From an uncultured Curvibacter sp. (GTDB lineage: Bacteria; Pseudomonadota; Gammaproteobacteria; Burkholderiales; Burkholderiaceae), in the NCBI GenBank assembly GCA_946481355.1, contig CAMLNH010000015.1:1-16204 (forward strand): a stretch of 16,204 nucleotides of DNA, written 5' to 3'. Under the pieces are notes generated by a model, which made no database searches, was not told the origin of the DNA, and saw only the letters and a list, made by a program, of their open reading frames with translations. Positions 1 to 6,841 of this stretch are shown piece by piece. A program made the position numbers and the translations under genes. Each line of letters starts with the position of its first letter. The first letter of the stretch is position 1.

Positions 1-1
1 G

Positions 2-100
2 GCCGTGGGCTTCTCGGCGCTGGTGGGGGTGTTCTTCGGCTTCTATCCGGCGCGGCGCGCCTCGAACCTGTTGCCGATCCAGGCGCTGCGCTACGAGTAG
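2..100 (+). CDS. C-terminal end of an ABC transporter permease (MacB/FtsX type), partial
   Basis: Only the last 32 codons lie in the window; the gene begins upstream. The visible peptide has a hydrophobic stretch (VGFSALVGVFFGFYPA) followed by ARRASNLLPIQALRYE and a TAG stop. A last transmembrane helix followed by a 'YPARRAS...PI.ALRYE' tail is the standard ending of MacB/LolE-family (FtsX-like) permeases, which use mechanotransmission to drive export of substrates or lipoproteins with a partner ATPase. The partner ATPase and periplasmic parts would be upstream and are not visible, so substrate and exact subfamily cannot be given. The gene is convergent with the peroxiredoxin-like gene, with only 3 bases between the two stops. 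Confidence 0.85.
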   Translation, partial: AVGFSALVGVFFGFYPARRASNLLPIQALRYE

Positions 101-103
101 CGC

Positions 104-640
104 CTAGTGTCTTGTCCCGGCAAGGCGCAGCAGCTCATCGACTTCCCATTGATCGTCGGCATGCTGGCCGTAGTGGGCTGCCAGAATCACGCCCCGGGGG
201 TCGACTAGGAAATCCGCTGGCAATCCGGTGATACCGTTTTCTGCTTTGCGATAGAAGCGCCGCTGAGTCAACACCCACTTGGCGCCGTTGATCAGCACGC
301 GCGGATGAAGCAGAGCGCGCCACGATGTTTCGACACCCCAGCGTTGGTAATGCTCTTTCTTGGGGTCGGCGATGCAATCAAAGGGCAACTGCGCCTGGTA
401 CTTCTGCATCTCCTCGGCGGAGGAGTGAAAGAGCACGATCTGGTGGAGGCCCGCCGCCTGTATCTCCGCTTGTCGGCGCGTCTGGGTCATCAGGTGGAAA
501 TTGCAGACGGGGCAACCGGCGAAGCGGCGAAACTGAAGGTGGACCAGCCGCCCCTGGGGATCCGGCACTGAAACCGGTTTGTGATGGAGTGTGAGGGCTT
601 GCAGGGCGGGTGCCCGGTCGCCAGGTTGAAGCTGTTTCAT
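104..640 (-). CDS. Peroxiredoxin-like (AhpC/TSA family) thioredoxin-fold protein
   Basis: A 178-residue protein read from the ATG at 640; an in-frame ATG at 649 adds MTI and is equally possible, as neither has a clear ribosome binding site. The start MKQLQPGDRAPALQALTL is the usual N-terminal strand of AhpC/TSA proteins. It is followed at residues 40-50 by FAGCPVCNFHL, giving a CPVC motif (Cys43, Cys46) at the position of the peroxidatic cysteine. A later LPADFLVDPRGVILAAHYG segment fits the C-terminal half of the thioredoxin fold. The family reduces peroxides or acts as a thiol oxidoreductase in the cytoplasm; no signal peptide is seen. Most peroxiredoxins have TxxC, so the CxxC points to the 'peroxiredoxin-like' subgroup, substrate unknown. 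It is divergent from the TetR gene and probably repressed by it at the 659-669 palindrome. Confidence 0.8.
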   Translation of the reverse strand: MKQLQPGDRAPALQALTLHHKPVSVPDPQGRLVHLQFRRFAGCPVCNFHLMTQTRRQAEIQAAGLHQIVLFHSSAEEMQKYQAQLPFDCIADPKKEHYQRWGVETSWRALLHPRVLINGAKWVLTQRRFYRKAENGITGLPADFLVDPRGVILAAHYGQHADDQWEVDELLRLAGTRH

Positions 641-658
641 GATGGTCATTCTTTTAAA

Positions 659-669
659 GTACACTGTAC
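659..669. promoter_or_regulatory. Palindromic operator candidate for the divergent TetR-family regulator
   Basis: GTACACTGTAC is a perfect 11-bp palindrome about a central C. It lies in the 66-base gap between the peroxiredoxin-like start and the tetR-type start, just downstream of the predicted minus-strand -10. TetR-family proteins usually bind short palindromes in such divergent gaps, so this is the natural binding site for the adjacent regulator. The assignment is an inference from position and symmetry. Confidence 0.5.
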
Positions 670-671
670 GT

Positions 672-701
672 ATTAAACTCCTGACCAGCTATCTCTGTCA
701 A
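672..701 (-). promoter_or_regulatory. Predicted sigma70 promoter of the peroxiredoxin-like gene
   Basis: On the minus strand there is a perfect -35 hexamer TTGACA (701 to 696). An 18-base spacer separates it from a -10-like TTTAAT (677 to 672). The predicted start of transcription near 665 falls inside the palindrome at 659-669, a classic arrangement for repression. Read by eye; no transcript data. Confidence 0.5.
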
Positions 702-706
702 CTCAC

Positions 707-1360
707 ATGGGACGCCCACCAAAGTTCACGCACGAGCAACTCCAGACCACCGCCCTGGCGATCGTGGATGCGCAAGGCCTGGAAGCACTGTCTATGCGCA
801 CGCTTGCCCAGGCGCTGGGCACCGGGCCAATGACGCTCTATAACTATGTGGCCACGCGCGAGGCGCTGGATGTGCTGGTGGTCGAAGCGGTCGCTGCGAG
901 CATGACATGGGACGTGTCCGAGTGCGGCTCCTGGGACGAGGAGTTGCTCCATGTTGCGCGTGCGGCCTGGGGCGCAGTGCGGGCGCACCCGAACGTGGTG
1001 CCACTGATGTTGACGCGTCGCAGCCGCTCACCAGCCGCGCTGAGGCTGGCGGAAGCCCTGTTGGCGCCGCTGGCGCGCGCAGGTCACTCTGGCCATGTCC
1101 TGCTGATCGCATTTCGCAGCGTCATGGCGCTGATCGTGGGCTTAGCTCAGGCCGAGTTGGCCGGGCCTCTGGCATTGAAGGCGGGGGAATCGGCGGCGGA
1201 AACGATTGCCAGGTTCAGGGCGTTACCGGTCGAGCAGTTTCCGCATCTGCGCGAGGCGGCCGATGCGGCCCGCAGCAGCACAGCAGCCAAGGAATTCGAG
1301 GCCGCGCTGCGCCTGCTGATTGCGGGGCTCAAGAGTTCTCGCTCTGAGCAGCGGGCGTGA
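707..1360 (+). CDS. TetR/AcrR-family transcriptional repressor
   Basis: A 217-residue protein, the usual length for the family. The N-terminus carries the typical TetR DNA-binding domain. Helix 1 is around residues 8-23 (HEQLQTTALAIVDAQG), and the helix-turn-helix is around residues 28-50 with the signature LAQALGTGPMTLYNYVATRE. The remainder is an alanine/leucine-rich all-helical ligand-binding and dimerisation domain resembling TetR_C types. The start at 707 is chosen because MGRPPKF is a common TetR opening; no Shine-Dalgarno is evident just upstream. It is divergent from the peroxiredoxin-like gene and likely represses it, and perhaps itself, through the palindrome at 659-669. The ligand cannot be read from sequence; the neighbour suggests an oxidant or electrophile. 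Confidence 0.88.
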   Translation: MGRPPKFTHEQLQTTALAIVDAQGLEALSMRTLAQALGTGPMTLYNYVATREALDVLVVEAVAASMTWDVSECGSWDEELLHVARAAWGAVRAHPNVVPLMLTRRSRSPAALRLAEALLAPLARAGHSGHVLLIAFRSVMALIVGLAQAELAGPLALKAGESAAETIARFRALPVEQFPHLREAADAARSSTAAKEFEAALRLLIAGLKSSRSEQRA

Positions 1361-1395
1361 GGCAGAATGGGTCGAGCTGTCCGACGGGATCGGGC

Positions 1396-1402
1396 AAAGG
1401 AG
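1396..1402 (+). promoter_or_regulatory. Strong ribosome binding site that fixes the cupin start
   Basis: AAAGGAG sits 5 bases before the ATG at 1408. An in-frame ATG at 1357 overlaps the end of the TetR gene and lacks such a site, so 1408 is preferred. Confidence 0.65.
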
Positions 1403-1407
1403 CTGTC

Positions 1408-1806
1408 ATGCGCACAGGATTGCCCCTGGACATCCAACAGACCTATCTGCATGTGCAGGACGGCGGCACGACAGTGCCCCTGCCTGTCTCGGAGACCTTC
1501 TGGCAGGAGCTGGGCAGCGGTGCCTGGCCGCAGCTGGAGCAGGGGCGGCTGATGTCCGCCTACACCTTCTCTGAACCCTGGGCTGTCTGGGAGCGGCATC
1601 CGGCGGGTGAGGAGCTGGTGATGCTGTTGTCGGGCGCGGCCACGCTGGTCTTGCAGGAGCCGCAGGGCGAGCGGGAGGTGTTGCTGGACACGACGGGCGC
1701 CTATGTGCTGGTGCCCACGGGCGTGTGGCATACGGCACGAACTTCGGTGTCCGCCACCATGCTCTTTCTCACGCCGGGTGCGGGCACCGAACACAAGCCG
1801 GTATGA
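1408..1806 (+). CDS. Cupin-domain protein
   Basis: A 132-residue single-domain protein. The cupin motifs are visible. Motif 1 is around residues 61-76 (WERHPAGEELVMLLSG), with His64 and Glu68/69 as likely metal ligands. Motif 2 is around residues 97-110 (TGAYVLVPTGVWHTA), with His108. The spacing gives one small beta barrel, as in the COG0662/COG1917 type cupins, which bind a metal and act as small dioxygenases, isomerases or binding proteins; the reaction here cannot be told. There is no signal peptide. It starts after a strong AAAGGAG and ends in an ATGA overlap with the following hydrolase gene, so the two are translationally coupled. It lies 47 bases behind the TetR gene and may be co-transcribed with it. 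Confidence 0.8.
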   Translation: MRTGLPLDIQQTYLHVQDGGTTVPLPVSETFWQELGSGAWPQLEQGRLMSAYTFSEPWAVWERHPAGEELVMLLSGAATLVLQEPQGEREVLLDTTGAYVLVPTGVWHTARTSVSATMLFLTPGAGTEHKPV

Positions 1807-2600
1807 GCCGGATCTTCAGCGTCGAAGGAAGACCTTTGCTGCGCTACATCCTGGCTACCCTCTTCGTCCTGGTTCTGGCGTACCTGGCGCTCAACGTCCT
1901 GCTGTACTTCTTCCAGCGTTCGCTGATCTATTTCCCGCAGCCGCGTACGACCCTGCCCGGCACCGAGCTGATGCAGCTGCCGACCGAGGCAGGTCCGGTG
2001 CTGGTCACGGTGCGGCAGCGCCCCGGGGCCCAGGCGCTGATCTATTTCGGCGGCAATGCCGAAGACGTGTCCTGGAACCTGCCCACGCTGGTCGAGGCGT
2101 TTCCAACGCACAGCCTCTACCTGCTGCATTACCGTGGCTATGGCAGCAGCGCGGGCCGGCCGACGGAAGCGACGCTGTTTGCCGATGCGCTGGCGCTGTA
2201 CGGACGCGTGCGCCCATCGCAGCCTGAGATCACGGTGGTCGGGCGCAGCCTGGGCAGTGGTGTGGCCGTCTACCTGGCCAGCCAGCGGCCGGTGAACCGG
2301 CTGGTGCTGGTCACGCCCTACGACAGCATTCAGGAACTGGCCGCGCAGCGCTTTCGTGTGTTTCCGGTGCGCTGGCTGCTGAAGGACAAGTTCGAGTCCT
2401 GGCGCTATGCCGCACAGGTGTCTGCCCCCACGCTGCTGATCGCGGCTGAGCATGACGAGGTGATTCCGCTGGCCAGCACACGGGCTCTGCTCACGCACTT
2501 CCCGGCCGGAGTGGCCCGGCTGGAGATCCTCCCCGGCCGTGACCACAACACGGTGTCGGACAGCGAGGCCTATATTCCCTTGCTCCGCGGACGACGTTGA
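1803..2600 (+). CDS. Membrane-anchored alpha/beta hydrolase (BEM46/ABHD13-like)
   Basis: A 265-residue protein starting at the ATG that overlaps the cupin stop (ATGA, 1803-1806). A single hydrophobic anchor spans about residues 14-36, followed by the FQRSLIYFPQPR segment typical of COG1073 hydrolases, which sit on the inner membrane with the catalytic domain outside or in the cytosol. The catalytic triad is readable: nucleophile Ser149 in GRSLGSG, Asp218 in AAEHDEVIP and His248 in GRDHNTV. An oxyanion-hole region is seen in YFGGNAED (about 81-88), and LLHYRGYGSSAGRPTE (about 108-122) is a family hallmark. Substrate is unknown; members are general serine esterases or peptidases. No Shine-Dalgarno is seen, which fits coupling to the cupin gene. 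Confidence 0.85.
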   Translation: MSRIFSVEGRPLLRYILATLFVLVLAYLALNVLLYFFQRSLIYFPQPRTTLPGTELMQLPTEAGPVLVTVRQRPGAQALIYFGGNAEDVSWNLPTLVEAFPTHSLYLLHYRGYGSSAGRPTEATLFADALALYGRVRPSQPEITVVGRSLGSGVAVYLASQRPVNRLVLVTPYDSIQELAAQRFRVFPVRWLLKDKFESWRYAAQVSAPTLLIAAEHDEVIPLASTRALLTHFPAGVARLEILPGRDHNTVSDSEAYIPLLRGRR

Positions 2601-2609
2601 GGGCGGCGT

Positions 2610-2628
2610 TCCATATGCCTTCCTGATA
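2610..2628 (+). promoter_or_regulatory. Copy 1 of a shared regulatory element upstream of the sensor kinase gene
   Basis: TCCATATGCCTTCCTGAT at 2610-2627 matches 17 of 18 bases of the element at 4849-4866 upstream of kup. It is itself a direct repeat: TCCATATG at 2610 and TCCTGATA at 2621 start 11 bp apart. OmpR/PhoB/KdpE-family regulators bind head-to-tail repeats with this spacing. No good -35 hexamer is present and the element covers the -35 area, as expected for an activated promoter. Binding by the neighbouring regulator is an inference. Confidence 0.6.
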
Positions 2629-2638
2629 CGGGATTTGC

Positions 2639-2644
2639 TACGCT
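2639..2644 (+). promoter_or_regulatory. Weak -10-like hexamer for the sensor kinase operon
   Basis: TACGCT is preceded by TG in an extended -10 setting (TTTGCTACGCT). It begins 29 bases after the start of the 18-bp element. The kup copy also has a weak -10-like hexamer (GACAGT, 4878) at the same offset. Transcription would start close to 2651, the ATG itself, hinting at a leaderless message. Low certainty. Confidence 0.3.
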
Positions 2645-2650
2645 GCTGCC

Positions 2651-4135
2651 ATGACATCGACAGGATCTGCTGCGTCGCCTTCTGCCATGCGCTGGGTCTG
2701 GGTAGTGTTGCTGCTGGCGGCCGTCACCGGGCTGGGGCTGGTACTTGAAGGGCATGTGCACCTGATCAGCCAGGCCATGCTCTATGTGCTGGTGGTGGTG
2801 ATCGCGGCCTATCGCCTGAGCGCCCGGGAGTCGGTGGCCTGTGCCGTGGCTGCCGTCATCGCGCTCAATTTCTTTTTCATCCCCCCGCGCTGGACCTTCG
2901 AGGTCGACAACCGCGAGCACCTGATCGCGCTGGGCGTGATGCTGATCGTGGCGCTGGTGATCAGCCGGCTGGCCACGGGCCTGCGGCGCGAGACCGAGAC
3001 TGCGCGTCTCAACGAATGGCGGGCGCGGCAACTGCAGACCCTGGCTGGCGAGCTGGCCGCGGCCGACTCAGCGCAGGAGGTGCAGCGCCTCGGGCAGGCG
3101 GCGCTGGATGCCGCTTTCAGCGGGCCGAACCTGCTGTTGCTGGCCGACGCGCGTGGCGAGCCTGTTGCCGCCATCGAGCTGGTGCCCATGGTGCGCGACG
3201 GCCTGCGCAGCAGCATGAAGGAGCGCGCCGTGCTCGGGCCGGGCACCGGACGCTGGCCTGGCCTGGATGCCTGGTACCTGCCTCTGGCCAGTGACGGTGC
3301 GGCCTGCGTGCGCCCGGCCCGGGCCGGCGACGAAGCTGGTCGAGAGCACGCGCAGGCCCTGTGTGCCCTGCTGGCCCAGGCCCTGGAGCGCCTGCGCCTG
3401 GGCCAGGCCATGCACGCGGCGCAGCATGAGGCTGATCGTCAGCAGATGCAGAGCACCTTTCTGGCGGCGATCTCGCATGATCTGCGCACGCCGCTGGCAG
3501 CCATCGTGGCGGCGGCTTCATCGCTGCAGATGCAGCGCGAGCGCCTGGACGCCGCGGCGCAGGCGCGGCTGCTCCAGGGCATCGTGAACGAGGCGGACTA
3601 CCTGAGCAGCATGAGCGACAACACCTTGCAACTGCTGCGTCTGAGCGAGCCGGGGCAGACGCTGCAGCTCAACTGGGAGTCGCTGGAGGAGATCGTCGGT
3701 GCGGTGCTGGCGCGGGTGCGCCAGCACGACCCGGCGCGACGCATTCGTTCGCAGGTGCCCGAGGGGCTGCCCCTGCTGCGTGCCGACGCCGTGCTGCTGG
3801 CCCAGCTGCTGAGCAATCTGCTGGACAACGCGCTCAAGTACAGCGAGGGCGAGGTGGAGCTGGTGGTGGCGCGGCAGGGCGAGATGCTGGAGCTCTGTGT
3901 GAACGACCGCGGTCCGGGCATCCCCGAAGCCGAGCGCGAGACGGTCTTCCAGCCCTATGTGCGCGGTGACCGTTCGGGTCGGCGCGGCACGGGCCTGGGG
4001 CTGGCCGTGTGCCGTGCCATCGCCCGCGCGCACGGCGCACAGCTGCTGTGGCATGCGCGCGAGGGCGGGGGCAGCAGCTTCTGCCTGCGCCTGCCCATCG
4101 AGGTACAACCCGCCACGCCGGAGCCTGTGTCATGA
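2651..4135 (+). CDS. KdpD-like sensor histidine kinase, short form lacking the KdpD and Usp domains
   Basis: A 494-residue membrane kinase. The N-terminal part (about 13-108) holds four hydrophobic segments of the DUF4118 type that forms the KdpD membrane domain, including the FFFIPPRWTFEV loop. A coiled region and a GAF-like stretch follow (about 120-250). The HisKA domain has phospho-acceptor His276 in SHDLRTPLAAI. The ATPase domain has the N box (LLDNALKYS, Asn393), G1 box (NDRGPGIP, about 418) and G2 box (GTGLGL, about 446). E. coli KdpD is near 890 residues; the N-terminal nucleotide-binding and Usp domains are absent here. The gene overlaps the regulator gene by ATGA. Its place beside kup suggests potassium or turgor sensing. 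The start at 2651 has no Shine-Dalgarno; ATG 2687 is an alternative. Confidence 0.88.
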   Translation: MTSTGSAASPSAMRWVWVVLLLAAVTGLGLVLEGHVHLISQAMLYVLVVVIAAYRLSARESVACAVAAVIALNFFFIPPRWTFEVDNREHLIALGVMLIVALVISRLATGLRRETETARLNEWRARQLQTLAGELAAADSAQEVQRLGQAALDAAFSGPNLLLLADARGEPVAAIELVPMVRDGLRSSMKERAVLGPGTGRWPGLDAWYLPLASDGAACVRPARAGDEAGREHAQALCALLAQALERLRLGQAMHAAQHEADRQQMQSTFLAAISHDLRTPLAAIVAAASSLQMQRERLDAAAQARLLQGIVNEADYLSSMSDNTLQLLRLSEPGQTLQLNWESLEEIVGAVLARVRQHDPARRIRSQVPEGLPLLRADAVLLAQLLSNLLDNALKYSEGEVELVVARQGEMLELCVNDRGPGIPEAERETVFQPYVRGDRSGRRGTGLGLAVCRAIARAHGAQLLWHAREGGGSSFCLRLPIEVQPATPEPVS

Positions 4136-4818
4136 GCCTGCGCGTGCTGGTTGTAGAAGACGACAGGGAGATCCGCGCGCTGGTGCAGTCCGCACTGGCG
4201 CTCGAAGGTTTCGAAGTACAGACTGCGGTGTCGCTCAGCGAGGCCCAGGCGCTTGTGCAGCACAGCCCACCCGCGCTCATCGTGCTCGACCTGGGCCTGC
4301 CCGACGGCGAAGGTCTGCAGCTCGTGCAGGAGGTGCGCAGGCTGTCCAGCCTGCCCATCGTGGTGATTTCGGCACGGCACCAGGAGGCGCAGAAGATCGC
4401 CCTGCTCGATGCCGGCGCCGACGACTACCTGAGCAAGCCCTTCAGTGTGGCCGAGCTGCTGGCGCGCATGCGCGTGGCCCTGCGCCATCGCGGCACGGCG
4501 CTGGCCCCGGCGGTGACCACCCATGCGCTGGACGATCTGCGCGTGGACCTGGGCACGCGCAGCGTGACGTGTGCGGGCGAGCCCGTGCACCTCACCCCCA
4601 CGGAGTACGAGTTGCTCGCCTGCCTGGTGCGCAGTGCAGGCCGGGTGCTGACGCACCGCCAGCTGCTGGCCGAGGTCTGGGGCCCCGAATACACCGAGCA
4701 CACGCACTACCTGCGCCTCTACATGGCCCAGCTGCGCGCCAAGATCGAACGCAACCCGGCCGAGCCGCGCCATCTGCTGACCGAGACCGGCGTGGGCTAC
4801 CGCCTGGCCGCAGAGTAG
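4132..4818 (+). CDS. KdpE-like OmpR-family response regulator
   Basis: A 228-residue two-domain regulator starting at the ATG that overlaps the sensor stop. The receiver domain (about 1-115) has the acidic pocket VVEDD (Glu9, Asp10, Asp11), phospho-acceptor Asp53 in IVLDLGLPDG and Lys102 in LSKPFS. The C-terminal winged helix (about 128-228) has LTPTEYELLACLV, the recognition-helix area THRQLLAEVWGPEY and a YLRLYMAQLRAKIE segment characteristic of KdpE, ending in TGVGYRLAAE. It is expected to be phosphorylated by the overlapping kinase and to bind direct-repeat DNA. The two near-identical elements at 2610 and 4849 are the obvious candidates, implying autoregulation and control of kup. No kdpFABC genes are in the window. 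The pairing is certain from context; the targets are inferred. Confidence 0.9.
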   Translation: MSLRVLVVEDDREIRALVQSALALEGFEVQTAVSLSEAQALVQHSPPALIVLDLGLPDGEGLQLVQEVRRLSSLPIVVISARHQEAQKIALLDAGADDYLSKPFSVAELLARMRVALRHRGTALAPAVTTHALDDLRVDLGTRSVTCAGEPVHLTPTEYELLACLVRSAGRVLTHRQLLAEVWGPEYTEHTHYLRLYMAQLRAKIERNPAEPRHLLTETGVGYRLAAE

Positions 4819-4823
4819 GACCT

Positions 4824-4838
4824 TGCCGCCCAGCGGCA
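4824..4838 (+). terminator. Small hairpin after the response regulator gene (weak terminator candidate)
   Basis: TGCCGC and GCGGCA pair over a 3-base CCA loop, 5 bases after the regulator stop. It is followed by GCCGGTAG and not by a run of T, so at best it is a weak or Rho-assisted pause site between the regulator gene and the kup promoter region. Confidence 0.25.
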
Positions 4839-4848
4839 GCCGGTAGCG

Positions 4849-4867
4849 TCCATATGCGTTCCTGATG
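4849..4867 (+). promoter_or_regulatory. Copy 2 of the shared regulatory element, upstream of kup
   Basis: TCCATATGCGTTCCTGAT at 4849-4866 differs from the copy at 2610-2627 at one base. The internal direct repeat is TCCATATG (4849) and TCCTGATG (4860), again 11 bp apart. The flanking bases are unrelated, so the core is the conserved unit. It lies 41 bases before the kup ATG, and a weak -10-like GACAGT occurs at the same offset as at the sensor promoter. Predicted binding site of the KdpE-like regulator. Confidence 0.6.
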
Positions 4868-4907
4868 CCCGCGGGGCGACAGTGGCATCCCTGTTCTTTT
4901 TGCATGG

Positions 4908-6794
4908 ATGACCATGAACACACAAACCCATGGCCGCGAAGGCCTGGCCGCCCTGACTCTGGGCGCACTCGGCGTGGTGTATGGCGATATCGGCACCAGC
5001 CCGCTCTACACCATGAAGGAGATCTTCAGTCCGCACACGGGCATCCCGCTGGACGAGGCGCATCTGATCGGAGCGACCTCCACCATCTTCTGGGGGCTGA
5101 TGCTGGTTGTCACGCTCAAGTACGTGCTGCTGATCCTGCGCGCGGGCAACCGTGGCGAGGGCGGCATCATGGCGCTCACCGCACTGGCCGCGCAGGCGGC
5201 TGGCAAGACACGCCAGCGGCGCGTGGCACTGCTGCTGACCGGTGTGGCCGGGGCGGCGCTGTTCTATGGCGACAGTGTGATCACGCCGGCCATCTCGGTG
5301 CTGAGTGCGGTGGAGGGGCTGGAGGTGGTGACACCGCTGCTCAAGCCCTATGTGCTGCCCATCTCTGTGGCGGTGCTGGTGACCCTGTTCGCCGTGCAGC
5401 GCTATGGCACGGGTCTGGTGGGGCGGCTCTTCGGTCCCATCATCCTGCTGTGGTTCAGCGTGCTGGCGCTGACCGGTGTGCTGCAGATCGTGCAGGAGCC
5501 AGGCATCCTCGCGGCGCTCAATCCGCTGGAGGCACTGGCCTTCCTGCGGGCGCAGGGCTGGCACATGTTCGTGGCGTTGGGCGCCATCGTGCTGGCTGTG
5601 ACCGGGGCCGAGGCGCTGTACGCCGACATGGGCCACTTCGGCAAGCGGCCCATCCAGCTGGCCTGGACCGGCCTGGTGCTGCCGGCACTGGCGCTGAACT
5701 ACATGGGGCAGGGTGCCTTGCTGATGCGTGACCCCGCGGCGCTGGTCCACCCTTTCTACCACCTGTTTCCCGTCGCCTGGCTGATCCCGGCCGTGGTGCT
5801 GGCCACGCTGGCCACAGTGATCGCCTCGCAGGCCGTGATCTCGGGCGCCTACTCCATGACCAAGCAGGCTATGCAGCTGGGTCTGTTGCCACGCCTGCAG
5901 GTGCTCTACACCTCGAGCAAGGAGGCAGGGCAGATCTACATGCCCGAGGTCAACTGGCTGCTGCTGCTGGCCGTGCTGGCGGCCGTGCTGGGCTTTGGCA
6001 GCTCGTCGGCGCTGGCCTCGGCCTACGGCATCGCCGTGACGCTGACCATGCTGATCACCACGGTGCTGACCTTCTTCGTCATCCGCCATGCCTGGCGCTA
6101 TCCCCTGCCGCTGGCCCTGGCCGCGACGGGCTGCTTCCTCCTGCTCGACGCCATGCTGGTGGTGGCCTGCATGCTCAAGTTCCTCGACGGCGGCTGGTTT
6201 CCGCTGGCAGCTGGCGTGCTGATCTTTGCCGTGATGGCCACCTGGCGGCGCGGGCGTGAACTGCTGCTGGATAACATCCGCGAGGGGGATCCGGAGCTGC
6301 TGTCCTTCATCCGCGGTCTCTCGACCGAGCGTGTGCAACGCGTGCCGCGCACGGCGGTCTACACCGTGGCCAACCCGGACACCGTGCCCCAGGCCCTGAT
6401 GCACAACCTCAAGCACAACGCGGTTCTGCACGAGCACAACGTCATCCTCACCGCGGTCTTTCACGATGTACCCTGGGTGCCGGAGGCTGAGCGCGTCCAG
6501 GTGACGCCCCTGGTGTCGGGGTTCTGGAAAGTGCAGGTCAACTACGGCTTCCAGGACCAGCCGGACATTCCCAAGGCGCTGGAGCTGTGCCAGGACCGGG
6601 GCCTGCCCATCAACCTCTTCGAGACCTCCTACTTCCTGAGCCGCGAGATCGTGGTGCCCACGCGAGGCCGGGGCATGGCGCGCTGGCGCGAAGTCCTGTT
6701 CACCTGGATGTCGCGTAATGCCGGCAATGTGGCGGACTATTTCCGCCTGCCCAACAACTGCGTGATCGAGCTCGGGACGCGGGTGCAGATCTGA
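4908..6794 (+). CDS. kup: Kup-type potassium uptake transporter
   Basis: A 628-residue inner-membrane protein, close to E. coli Kup (622). The Kup signature [20 protein letters not shown] is at about residues 21-40, followed by about twelve hydrophobic segments up to residue 450. These include the [35 protein letters not shown] and YADMGHFG blocks conserved in the Kup/HAK/KT family. The last third is a hydrophilic cytoplasmic domain ([22 protein letters not shown] and onward). Kup proteins import K+ with protons and, unlike Kdp, need no ATP. The start may be 4908 or 4914 (ATGACCATG); a weak GGA favours 4914. The upstream 18-bp element shared with the sensor operon suggests control by the adjacent two-component pair. 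Confidence 0.95.
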   Translation: MTMNTQTHGREGLAALTLGALGVVYGDIGTSPLYTMKEIFSPHTGIPLDEAHLIGATSTIFWGLMLVVTLKYVLLILRAGNRGEGGIMALTALAAQAAGKTRQRRVALLLTGVAGAALFYGDSVITPAISVLSAVEGLEVVTPLLKPYVLPISVAVLVTLFAVQRYGTGLVGRLFGPIILLWFSVLALTGVLQIVQEPGILAALNPLEALAFLRAQGWHMFVALGAIVLAVTGAEALYADMGHFGKRPIQLAWTGLVLPALALNYMGQGALLMRDPAALVHPFYHLFPVAWLIPAVVLATLATVIASQAVISGAYSMTKQAMQLGLLPRLQVLYTSSKEAGQIYMPEVNWLLLLAVLAAVLGFGSSSALASAYGIAVTLTMLITTVLTFFVIRHAWRYPLPLALAATGCFLLLDAMLVVACMLKFLDGGWFPLAAGVLIFAVMATWRRGRELLLDNIREGDPELLSFIRGLSTERVQRVPRTAVYTVANPDTVPQALMHNLKHNAVLHEHNVILTAVFHDVPWVPEAERVQVTPLVSGFWKVQVNYGFQDQPDIPKALELCQDRGLPINLFETSYFLSREIVVPTRGRGMARWREVLFTWMSRNAGNVADYFRLPNNCVIELGTRVQI

Positions 6795-6806
6795 GGGAGG
6801 CCGGGT

Positions 6807-6812
6807 GATAAT
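6807..6812 (+). promoter_or_regulatory. -10-like hexamer before uppP
   Basis: GATAAT (preceded by T) is a good -10 match, without a clear -35 seventeen bases upstream. A start near 6819 would give a leader of about 17 bases that keeps the GGAG site but omits the left arm of the inverted repeat at 6811-6841. Low certainty. Confidence 0.3.
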
Positions 6813-6841
6813 CCACGGTCTTCATTGGAGTCTCCGTGGAT
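6811..6841 (+). repeat. Perfect inverted repeat that encloses the uppP ribosome binding site and start codon
   Basis: ATCCACGG (6811-6818) and CCGTGGAT (6834-6841) are perfect complements, separated by 15 bases. The GTG start (6836-6838) lies inside the right arm and the GGAG site (6827-6830) in the loop. In a transcript coming through from kup the arms could pair and hide the start codon. The arms are seen directly; the role is inferred. A DNA operator is the alternative. Confidence 0.55.

Noticed and set aside
4797..6464. Long open frame of 555 codons on the minus strand opposite kup
   Set aside because: It has a His/Gln/Arg-rich composition without any domain and lies fully antisense to an unmistakable kup gene; long shadow frames are normal at this GC content.
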